Assembly (NCBI GenBank): GCA_910574455.1
Contig: CAJSYZ010000005.1
Coordinates: 7,440,001-7,504,000 of the forward strand
Origin: Trichaptum fuscoviolaceum
Lineage: Eukaryota; Basidiomycota; Agaricomycetes; Hymenochaetales; Trichaptaceae
DNA: 64,000 nt
Direction: 5' to 3'
The notes beneath the pieces are model-generated. The model saw only the letters and a program-made list of their open reading frames with translations. It did no database searches and was not told the DNA's origin. Positions within the stretch are counted from its first letter, which is position 1. Every line of letters begins with the position of its first letter. A program made the translations under genes and the position numbers. Shown piece after piece: positions 44,092-54,314 of the stretch.

Positions 44092-45603
44092 ATGAATCTA
44101 TCACCCGATGCACACAAGGAATACGACTACAGCATCTATGATTCCGGCACGAAGCTCTTGATTCCTGTCAACAATTATGTCGACTCTCGCATTGGCCAGT
44201 TTGCGTTCTCTCATAATTTTTCTGCTTCTAGCTTCAACCAACTACTTGAGCTATTGAACGATCGGGATATCAGGATCTCAGAGCTTACCTTCAAGTCAGG
44301 TGCAGATTTCGAAAGGCTTATTGCAAAATATAGGGAGAAGCTGCAACACAGAACTCCTGATTCCTCTATAGGCTTCCCACTCGTGGTTTTGGAAGGTGTC
44401 ATGGACGCCATGAGGTTGGAAATGGGCCCCTTCGTGGTTGCAGTAGCAGACAGCGATCTCCTCAGGCACGAAGCCAGAGTTGCAAGTAAAGAATTTCGAA
44501 ATTTACTCCGTACTCTTCGAAATATGTCGCTTGTCCATCGTTCCTGGGTGCCGCTTGCGCACTCTCTGCTCCATATGCGTCACTGTTGCAAGGACGGGAC
44601 TATACCGAAGATACCGAGTTGGCCGGTCGCGTCTGCAATCAGGGAGCTCATTGTTGAATACAATTGGGACAAAGAATCAAGCCTGCGGTCGCTAAACATT
44701 CTGCTCGGACGCTTACCAAATCTACGTGCGTTATCGATCGGAATGACCGACTACGAAGCGGGAAAATATAAGGAGAGTATGCACCTCGTACTCGAGACAA
44801 TTGGCAGATTCACAAACTTGGAGGTGCTCCTCTTTCCGAACTGGAAGGCACCCGAACCACACAATGGGTCTGAGGCTGGCGACAGCACCCCTTATTTATT
44901 TAAACTATGCGAATCTCTATCAAAGCTGAAGAAGTTATCTGTTTTGTGGCTGAGTGGGCTTCAATGCTCCGAGGAGGCGGCGGGAACCCGACTCACAGAG
45001 CAGCTGAGGAATTTGAAAGCACCGAATTTGAAGACACTTGTTATAAACATCCCTGCCCATCCCCTCTCTCTTCCCGGGCACTTCCTTCATTGGATAATAC
45101 ATTCTCAAAAATCTCCTTCGCTAGAAAACTTGATCATTTCGCCGGACTGTCTCGCCGACAACGCAGATGTGACTACCGCTTGCATTAACGGTCCTGGCTT
45201 CTCCAACCTAAAGCACCTTCATCTTGCTTCTTCGAGTGGGAGCATATACGATGCCATTTATCCGTCAGCAGATAACCTACAAGCTCTGCACCTAAACATT
45301 ATTAGAGACCGTCTGCCGAAGCAGCTTCCGCCAAGGTTGGAGACGTTGATCATTCAGGTCAGGGCTGATAGCGTGCAGGCGGATGAGACAGTTATGACAT
45401 TGCTGGAACGGAGCGACACCGGAAATATAAGGAAAATTACGCTCAACGTGATTTCTTTCAAGACACCCCGGGTATTAATTTCAACGGCGGGTCTCACTAA
45501 TGACCTAAGTTTCTGTAGGACATTGGTGAAAATGAAACGTTACTTATTAAAAGACCGCATGTGGAGGGGTTTCATAAGTATTGTACGGGAGATTTTGCCG
45601 TAG
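44092..45603 (+). CDS. F-box/leucine-rich-like protein, family B copy 3 (B3)
   Basis: Intact single-exon gene of 503 residues from MNLSPDAHKEYDYSIYDSG; this ATG aligns with the starts of B1 and B2. F-box-like halves FPLVVLEGVMDAM and NMSLVHRSWVPL are present; leucine-rich segments include LLGRLPNLRALSIGMTD and LKKLSVLWLSGLQC. The N-terminus differs more from B1 and B2 than they do from each other. Its divergent partner A3 is broken while B3 has no lesion, so B3 is either under selection alone or the loss of A3 is very recent. Confidence 0.75.
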   Translation: MNLSPDAHKEYDYSIYDSGTKLLIPVNNYVDSRIGQFAFSHNFSASSFNQLLELLNDRDIRISELTFKSGADFERLIAKYREKLQHRTPDSSIGFPLVVLEGVMDAMRLEMGPFVVAVADSDLLRHEARVASKEFRNLLRTLRNMSLVHRSWVPLAHSLLHMRHCCKDGTIPKIPSWPVASAIRELIVEYNWDKESSLRSLNILLGRLPNLRALSIGMTDYEAGKYKESMHLVLETIGRFTNLEVLLFPNWKAPEPHNGSEAGDSTPYLFKLCESLSKLKKLSVLWLSGLQCSEEAAGTRLTEQLRNLKAPNLKTLVINIPAHPLSLPGHFLHWIIHSQKSPSLENLIISPDCLADNADVTTACINGPGFSNLKHLHLASSSGSIYDAIYPSADNLQALHLNIIRDRLPKQLPPRLETLIIQVRADSVQADETVMTLLERSDTGNIRKITLNVISFKTPRVLISTAGLTNDLSFCRTLVKMKRYLLKDRMWRGFISIVREILP

Positions 45604-46546
45604 ACTTTAGTATAGCATTATGTACAGTACTTCCTTATCTCACACATCTCAAGGGAAATATGATCAGAAAGCAGTAGGATGGTTGTGGTCGGAAACTACT
45701 CTCAAATGATTTATCATAAAATAAGGAGGAGGGCTAAACTCCCTTACCTTACTGACGCATTTGTACATTCTACAGTCACAAAGTCATGCACTCACCCGGG
45801 TTTTGTGATGCATAATAATTTACTGTAATAAATGTGATGCCGATCTTCATTCCCGGCATCAACTCAATGGCTTTAAAGGCCTACGTGGGGCGCAGAGGCA
45901 CGAGGAAAGTGAATATACGGCAGTCATTGATAGCCGTTGGCCTTCTTGTTTTTAGACCTTGTTGCCGAAGATGAATTCACGGAGCTCACCAACACTGATC
46001 CCGAGAATGGCCGGAGATGTGGATAAACCTGCATTATAGAGCGGCAGCTTCATCCGAGGGCTGGTAGATATGTATCTCGTCCCTTAGTGTTTTTATTTTC
46101 ACAATCCGGAGGCATTGGTCAATCAATGGTTTGATTTCCCAACTTTCGAAGTTAGAACTCATCTTAGAACAGGTCCTGCAGTAGGAATGAGTGGACGTAC
46201 TTCATGTTTCTGACCTTAGTCTACTCTGAAAGTCACGTAGGTGCCAGTCAAGCCTCATCCCGGTGGTATGCGTTTCGTCGAGAATGCACAGTAGTGCGCC
46301 CAACCGGCAATCATGTCAGGCATGGACATGTGTGTACTAATGAAACAAAACCATTCATCGCGGTCTACACGGTGATTGAATGGCGGAGAGCCAGCGCCGT
46401 GTTTGCTGAGCATTGCCAAAATGATTATTACGTTCATGACATTTGAACAGAGCATATAAGAGAGCACTCACCTTTTGCACAATACTACAGATCCAAACAC
46501 CACTACTAGTACTCTCCAGAACAATCAACCAGCTCCTCCTAGCGCT
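45604..46546. other. Stretch without a supported gene
   Basis: 3' flank of B3 and upstream region of the small secreted protein gene. A short inverted repeat GATGCCG/CGGCATC lies at about 45836-45860. No coding signal seen. Confidence 0.4.
46455..46460 (+). promoter_or_regulatory. TATA box of the small secreted protein gene
   Basis: TATAAG 87 bp upstream of the ATG at 46547. Confidence 0.5.
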
Positions 46547-46871
46547 ATGAAGTCTTTCGTCGTCGCCATATTTGCTTTCGCCACCGTCGCTTTCGCCCAA
46601 GGGCCTATCTGTGGTAACACGGGCCCGCAGGACGATGGAACCACGAACGTCTGCGTCGTGCCTGGTGTTCCGGATCCCTTCATCATCATCCCCGGGATCG
46701 ACTTCGCGCAGTGCTGCAACCCAGACGACTGCGTCCACACGCCCGGCCAGAGAGTGACACTACCTACTGGACAATCGATTGCGATTCCAGAGGCATGGGG
46801 TGTAAGTCCATTCGCAACATGCGTTCATGATAGAACGGTACTAACAAATATGTCATCAGTTCTGCGATTAG
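46547..46871 (+). CDS. Small secreted cysteine-containing protein
   Basis: Two exons, 46547-46801 and 46860-46871, give 88 residues. The 58-nt intron has a perfect donor (GTAAGT), branch point (ACTAACA) and acceptor (CATCAG). A clear signal peptide (MKSFVVAIFAFATVAFAQ) precedes a mature chain of about 70 residues with six cysteines (ICGN, NVCV, QCCNPDDC, FCD), enough for three disulphides. The CCNPDDC core and the TLPTGQSIAIPEAWGFCD end resemble small secreted proteins common in mushroom genomes. These can be effector-like or structural; nothing here fixes the role. If the intron were retained the frame would stay open to 47005 with an unrelated tail. Confidence 0.7.
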
Positions 46872-48442
46872 TTTCCCAACATGCGCTGCAGTTTCATTGT
46901 GGAAGGGTACCCGGGATTCCATACCATTGTACTAGGGTTGTCGAGAACAACGCTGTATTTGCATTGAATTCCAAGTCCAAACAACGTCCGAACTTCCGAG
47001 ATTGAAAGATAGACTTTCGCTTACTTCTTGCGTGTACGATAATATGGACCATTGGAAGGTAATTGATAGAGTCCTCTTGTGGTGCATAAGACGACAGCAT
47101 ACCCAGATGTCTCTTTCTGAGCCGAAAGAAATTTCATAGTCCATGCTATGGGATTCGGTGTTAGCGATTACTTTCAGTTGGTTGAGACTCACCCATCATG
47201 CTAATATCCTCTCAGATAAACTAGATTCTGTGTGCTCAGAAGTGACGAGACCGACAGAAAGCATTGACATGGTCAGATAGAGGCCCGTACGCGGGTTAAG
47301 GTTCAAAGTTAGGGAACATTTCAACCTCCGAAGTTCCGTCCGCGACTTTCCGGCGCAAGGCTGTTGGCAGCGACATTTCTTTTCATTCATGCATTTTTTC
47401 TTGAGAGCGACACTCCAAGCCTGAGTAGAAGGGTAGAAAGAAGTGAATCCGGGTCGGAAGTCTATTGGCATGAAGCTACAAGTTACATTTACAGTCTTTT
47501 CTTTTCTTTTAACTTCGATAGCACCGAACACAAAAAACGAGCTGACCATACATCCTGTCCCATCCCATCGAACCTCCATCGCAATCATGAAAAAAATGAA
47601 GAATGAAAGTAAAGAGAAGCTTTGAGTAAGTAGAATGAGAATATTTTTGAATGTACCAGCCTACGCTGCGTACATGTTGTAAAATCGTGAAGGGTATCAT
47701 CAACAGTCATCATCAAAACACATTAGAGGCGGGAGAGCGTGAAGGTAGTCATGCAACAGAAGTAAGAACTGAAAATGTCGTGCAGAACGGGCGTGAAGGG
47801 GACGTGGGGGCTGGAATCGAGTCATCATCAATTGACCCATGGATGCTATGGGTCAACAGGAAAGGGGAGGCGAACGGCCAGAGAGAGAGCCATAATGTTA
47901 CACATTAGAAGGGCGCGATGGATGAGGTTTAGCGAATAAAAGTTGACGGATAACTTAGCAGTGGACGGAATTGAAGAAAACCCGGCGAATGCAGTTGAAG
48001 CTTAAGCTTGAAGAATAAAAAGGGTTGGGTTGCTTGAAGAGAGAGAGCAATAATGAGAAAGAGGCAAAGCAAACCGGGCCAAACTTCAGAACTAAGCGTA
48101 TGAGCAAGATCTTGATGACGAAAATGGAAGACAGTTATGAGAAATAAAATAAAAAAGTAAAATCGCAAGCAACAAGTGTATTTACAAGAAGGGGTATTAA
48201 ACGATGATTTTGGACAACAGTGAGAAAGAAGATGAAATGAGATGAGACAACGTGAGAGATCAATTAGCATTGAAGATGATGCCTGAAGAGAGAAATGTAG
48301 TGAGAAAAAAGAGAAGTCTACCGTCTATGAGAAAAAAAATTAGAGAATCTGAATGATCACGTCAATTCGATCGTCCTGCGCAGCTTGTTTAATCCTACAG
48401 CTGTGTTGGTTGAGCCCGATAAGACCCTTTTGAGAAACCCGC
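46872..48442. other. Convergent stretch without a supported gene
   Basis: 3' flanks of the secreted-protein gene and of the long Ser-rich gene. It is A/G-rich from about 47.6 to 48.3 kb. A 130-residue minus-strand frame at 47196-47588 has no recognised feature and looks like chance. Confidence 0.4.
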
Positions 48443-51400
48443 TCAGGTGCGCGACGGGGGAGAGCCGAAGCGCTCGTACTCGTCCACACGAACAAGAGCG
48501 GCCGCGAACTCCGCCATCAGGTCCTCCACCCGGCGTTGAAAGGCGGCAACGACCTCTGCGCGGCTCTGGAATTCGCCGCGGCGTACTCGGAGGCGCTCGT
48601 CACGCGCGCGTTCGGCAACCGCGTAGAAGCTGTCTTGCGCAACCGACGCGTTCGCAACCGTGTTCACGGACGACAGCGACAGCGCCGACGACATCGAAGA
48701 CGACGACGATGATGACGCGCGTGCAGACACAGGCGGGACAGTCAACGCCATCGAGGGGGCAAGCATGAGCGAAAGGGAAGAAGACGCGTTAGAATTGCTT
48801 GTCGTCAGCGCGGAACGGGAGTGGGACGTGCCGGTTGCATTGTTGTAGTCCCGGTGTTCCCGGTGGTGCTCGCGATGCTCGCGGTCCCGCTCAGCGCCCG
48901 CCCGGCGCGCAGCCTTCGGCGTCGTGGCCGACGCGGACGGCGCGGACGGCACCCATATATTTGTGTTGAGGTGCATCTTGTCGCGCCCGGAGCTGCTTAC
49001 CCCGCTGTGCACGCTCGCGTTGCTCATGCTGCTCTCCCGGGTCATGGGCACGCTCATCGGCCCGCCCGAACTGGACGGCGTGATGACGTTCACGCTCCCG
49101 CTCTGACTCGGGGCGCTGCTCATACCGATACCCATCATGCCCATCGCGAGCGCGTTCGTCAGCGCGTCTGCGCCATCCTCGTCGTCGTCATCGTCTTCAT
49201 CGCTATCGTTCTCCTCGACTTGCCCCATGATGCTCGCGAAGGTCGCTTCGAGGCTGGTCGACCCCGGAGGGCCTGACTGGCGCGACGCACCACCAGGCCT
49301 GATCGTGCTCGGATCGAATAGGCTGACCGCCTGTGTCTGCGGGCTAGGGTTGAAGCCCATGCCGTATCCCATGTTGTGCCCATCGTGCCTAGACACAGAC
49401 GAAGACCTAGACGAAGCAGCACTCGCGCTATGGCTGCCGCCGTGGCTGTTGCTCGCGCTCGGGCTGCGCTTGTGCTGCCTCTCCTTATCGCGATCGCTCA
49501 TATCCGGCTGCCAGAACATATGCACCGACATCGGCGGTTGCCCAGCCACTGCGAGTTGCGCCATCTTGCTGTCTTTCTCCTTTGCGTTCTCCGCGGTTAC
49601 GATTTGCGAAGCACTAAAGTACGACGGATGCGACGGGTGGATATCGCTGAAGCCCGAGATAGAGGTGGGCGCGGTCGATGTCGTAGAAGTGGAAGATGTA
49701 GACGGGTTCCTCGAGATCGCGCGACTGCTGCTCACGCTGCTTGAACTGGGTGCAAACCCGTTTGCTATCGCCGAAGGTGTGTTGTTGGCGATGCTGGAAG
49801 TTCCTTGGGTAGAGGGGTAAGGAGAGTCCGCAGACGCAGATTTCTGGTGGATGGCCCAGATAAAAGGTATGCGAAAGAAAAGGAAACAATAAGCGCCCGA
49901 TTCCGATAAGCCTCGTGTTAAACGCATTGCAAAGGACATAATAAACCAAATCCAATCAATTGAGTCCAAAGACCCAAGCTTATTGAGGGAGGGTAAGAAC
50001 AGAAGGTTCAAAACCAACCAGTAAAGCGAAGGTGAACGAGAGTGGCTCAGCGAGCCGACGCGCTCAGGTATGGTGTGTGGAAAAAATACCACAGCATCAA
50101 TTAACGCTGAAGTCCGCGCCGACCAAGGACAGGACTGTTCAGCGGCTGCGCACCGGAATATGGGTGGGCGTGCCAAACGCATGCCTGCGCCGCGCAGACA
50201 GGATTCCATGATGCCATGTCTAGCGTTCTCGTCCATGCAGCCAAACTCCGAGCTCCATCGAGCCTCTCCCCAAATCAAGGACACACGAACCCGAGTCCTC
50301 GAAACGCAAACGCAGACCCATGACCCACCAACTCTTTCAAATGAAAAAGAGAAGAGAGACACGTTTTCGTCCCTCTCCCTTCTTGTACGACTGGGTCACA
50401 TCGGGCGAACCATTGACCCATATTGAAAGAGAGATAATAAGTAGAAAATAGAAAAGGGCGAGCGACAGAAATCATCTGACTCAAACTAACTTCCTTCGAT
50501 TCGAGATCGAAGAAAGGAGAGAAAGACGGTGGGGATGCGAGAACGGGAGTCTGGCTCAACCTTGATGTCTCCGTTTCACCTTGGCGTGTCGAAGTCCAAA
50601 AGAAATGAAACCGCAGTTGATAGATAAAGAAACCGCAGATGAATAGAAGTATCAAAGCTCGGAGAAAAGCCTGCCGAACCTGATACATCGTCTCATATCC
50701 AAAAGACGATAAACCACCCGCCCGACCATGATCGCAAGGGAGAGCATAGTTGACCAGCCACGGGAAGAACAGCGGAATGAAATAAAGAAAGAGAAAAAAA
50801 AAAGAGAAAAAAGGGATGAAATAATCAATATACTCACACTCTGAGAATTTTGAATGTGTGCTTTCTCGCTTTTGTTCGAGGGTTTGTCGGGTACAGACGA
50901 TGCACTCGTCGTCGTGGTGTTGGAGGCGGAAGAAGCACTTGAGGATGAGCTTGACGTCGAACCCGAAGGCGCGGCAGGCGCGTTATTGGTATTGGTAGTG
51001 GTAGTGGTAATGTTGGCGTTGGCGACAAGAGCTCCCGCTATCCCGCTCTTCTCGTCGGCCTTCGCGCTAACGGACGCGGACGCGCTCTTCTTCTCCCTCG
51101 TCCTCTCCTTCTCCTTGTTCCTCGCCGCACTCGCGCCCGGGCTCACCTCCTTGCCCTTGGGCGCATTCGATGTTGGCGTGTTCGTATTCGCGTTTGGAGA
51201 GGCGTTCGAAGTCGAAGTGACTGGCACGACTGGAACCTGCTTCTCAACCGCAGCAGCACCGCTCACCGCATCTTTCTCCTTCTCCTCCTTCTTACCCGCC
51301 GTCGGCGTTCCAGAAGTGACAGAAGAGAGCGTCGCCTGGCTCGCATGGCTCACCGGCCTCGGGCGCCTCTCGCGTCCCTCCCTCTCCTTCTCCTTTTCCG

Positions 51401-54314
51401 TGCCCTTTTCCGCGCCCGCGCCCAGACCCTTCTCGGTACGGTCGCGCTCACGCTCGGATTTATCTTTGTTCGAATCCGCGGACGCCTGCATGTGCGCCGG
51501 CTTCGGCGGGATCCACAGCTTGTGTTTCTGCTGTCCGTCCCTTTCCTTCTCGCGTTCACGATCACGGTCACGGTCGCGCGGCTCCGCCTTCGGGACATAC
51601 ACGCTCATCTGGCTCTGGCTTTGCGCCACGGGCTGACTCGAAGCTTGAGCTTGCGCTTGCGCGCCCACGGCCTGAGCAGAAGACGGAAGACCCTGACCCT
51701 GGGCAGCCTGCAGCGCAGCGAGCGCCTGGTTGAACGTCGTCTGCCCATGCTGCTGCTGAGATTGTTGCTGTGCTTGTTGTGGGTACGCGCTGGCATTAGG
51801 GTGGAACGACGTGCTCTTCGCGTGTGCCCTATTCTGACTCTGTGCCTGGCTCTGCGTCTGACTCGCACCGACCTGCGCAGCCCTCTGCGCGCCCGTCTGC
51901 TGCGCCGCCATCGCCATCGTCGTGCTCGTCCCGTTCGCGTTCGCATTTCCATTGCCATTCGTAGCGCCGCTCCCGGATACAGCCGGCCGCTTGACGCCCG
52001 GTGAGGAAGTCAGCATCGACGGCGGGACGACCGCCATGTTCATAGCCCCGTTGGTATTAGCGGACGCGGCCATGGGCGGGGCCATCATCTGGCGCATCTT
52101 GCGCACGTCCACCGCGCCCCCCGTCGTCGCCATGGCCATGGCCATCTCGTGAGTGCTGCTCGTGCTCTGTGTCCGCCGGCGCGTCACCGGTGCGGGCGGT
52201 GGGAGCGGGTGTGCGTGTGTCGAAGAAGCAGCAGCGGCAGAAGAAGAACCTGAATGAGAATTAATATTAGCTTTGGAGTCAAAGTACGAAGAAAAGAAAT
52301 TCGCAATACCGGTACTGGGGTGCGTTTGCGTAGTTGTACTTGTAGCCGCAGAGGCAGAGGATGAAGACGAAGAAGAGGGACCGAAAAGCTCCGGTCGCAG
52401 AGCGTTGCGCGGCGAGACCGTCGCGCTCTTCGAGATCCGCTCCCTCGCGTCCCTCTGTTCTTTATCCTTCTCCTTTGGATCTGCAGAGGCAATGGCAACG
52501 GTTGCCGCAGAGGAACCTGTAGCAGTAGAAGATGCAGGGGAAGATTTCCCCTTCGCTTTGTTTTCCTTGCCTTTATCTGACGCAGTCGCTAAGAGAGGGT
52601 CTTGGGCCTGCGCTTGAGCTGGCGACCCAGAAGACCCAGAAGCCGCAGCGCCTGACGCGGACCCCGTTCCAGATCCCGAAGTTGAGCTTGAGTGCGCACT
52701 GGCGCTAGAAGCGCCCTGCTGTTGCTGGGAAGCAGAAGTAGAAGTAGAAGTGGAGGAGGAGGAGGAGATAGAAACTGTGCCAGAGCGTACGCGGCGGTTA
52801 GCTGTTACATTAATTCAGAGTTTGAAGTAGAAGCAAACAAATCGCCAGGTGTCAGAACCCAAAACAAGAAAAAGTATAGTGCGTAGTAAAGGGGGTAGGG
52901 GAAATCAAAGTCAAAGCGGGATTGTCGGAAAGCGCGGGCGGAGCGGAGGCGCGTGCCACGAAAAAAGAGTGAGATGAGTGAATGGATTATAGGGAGAGCG
53001 GGAAAGGACGGAAAGATATGAACGTATGAACAGCGCGTCAGGGGCGGGGCGAGGGGGACAGTGCGGCCGGAGGGAGACAGTGCAGCAGACCCAGCGGAAG
53101 CCGAGGCACGCAGTTAGATTAGATGCAGATGCAGATGGGGTGGTCGTAGGTGGATATAGGCGTTGCATAGCAAATCGCGATAATCACGTCGTTGGGGGAA
53201 CCATCAGGATGCGCGCGAGTATGTCGAGTATCACGCAATTAAAACATAAGACCCATTCGATCGTCGTCCAAAAGCAAAGAGCCAGCCCAATAGAAGGTCG
53301 TCCGTTTCGTTGTTGTCGTTGTTATTGAAGGCCATGTGAAAAAAGCAAAGGGGAAACCGGGAAAACAAAGCCGAATCAGTAAACGCGCATTTATTTCAGG
53401 AGACTGGAAATGAAAAGAGCGCGAGGATCGCAAATGAAATTGCACGAGAAGTTGAACCCGTCTCAGGTGGTTAGAAATGGGAGCGGGTGGTGGTTGAGCG
53501 GGTATGGGAGGACAAGAAGGGGTAGAACATTGAAACACTGATTGGGGGAGGGGGGAGGGAAAGAGAATGCAATACGGGACTTACAGTTTGAAGATGAGGC
53601 AGTCTTTCCTTTGCCCTTGCCTTTCGTGGACGCTGGGCGGTCCGTGAGCTCGCCGTCCGAGACGCTGTCCTCAATGGGTGCAGCCGACGACGACGAGGCA
53701 CCATCGCGCTTCGGGGGCAGCGGCATCGCCTGCGCGTGCGACTGCGGGTTGCGGTGGAACTCGTCCCAGAGGCGGCGCTGCTCCTCGAGCGCAGAGTCGT
53801 CCATCGCGTACGGCGCCGCCGAGTGCGACGACTGGATGCGCGAGCTCGACGCACTCCCGCTCGGGCCCGCGCCCGCACCCGACGCCGACCCCGACGCAGA
53901 GCCTGTCACCCCAAAGCCCAGCGCACTCGCGCCGCTCTCGCTCAAGCTCCAGCTGATCGTCTTCGCCTTCTGCAGCTCCTCGCGCTCGCGCTTCTCCAGG
54001 GTCAAGCGCGCCTCGACCTCCTCCTCCTGCATGCGCGCCACGCCCTTCATCTGCGCATAGAACACCTGGAACGCGCGCTCGCGCCGGTCCTTGGGCAGGT
54101 GCGCGCACTTGCGCTTCAGCTCGTCGCCCGCCTCGCGCAAGATCTCCGTGAAGCGCGCGGACCCCGCGCACGCGAGCCGCCCGCGCGTCGCCGCCAGGAA
54201 CGCCGCCTCGTCCTGGTCCGAGTACGAGTCATAGTACGGGTCGTCTGCGGTGCTGTCGAGTGTGATGTTGAATATGTCGGCGGGTGAGGATGCCGTGGTG
54301 GTGTCGTGCGGCAT
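48443..54314 (-). CDS. Very long low-complexity Ser/Ala/Gln-rich protein, possible nuclear regulator
   Basis: Model: exons 53585-54314, 52310-52801, 50838-52249, 48443-49843; all phases agree, 1344 residues. Exon 1 starts MPHDTTTASSPADIF and has a long charged helix (RFTEILREAGDELKRKCAHL through LTLEKREREELQ). The middle is Ser/Ala/Gln/Thr-rich with short conserved islands: LWIPPKPAHMQ, MSVYVPKAEPRDRD, MSVHMFWQPDMSDRD, NIWVPSAPS. The C-terminus ends in a helix (EFQSRAEVVAAFQRRVEDLM). No family was recognised; composition suggests a nuclear regulatory or scaffold protein. The last intron would be 994 nt, far longer than others here, so 48443-49843 may instead be a separate gene with its own upstream exon. 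Phase agreement favours one gene but has a one-in-three chance of arising by accident. Confidence 0.5.

Noticed and set aside
48385..54287. Long plus-strand frames opposite the Ser-rich gene (e.g. 49137-49820, 51345-52004, 53736-54287)
   Set aside because: Antisense shadows of Ser/Ala-rich codons; poly-Arg, poly-Leu and poly-Ser composition; no start context or domain.
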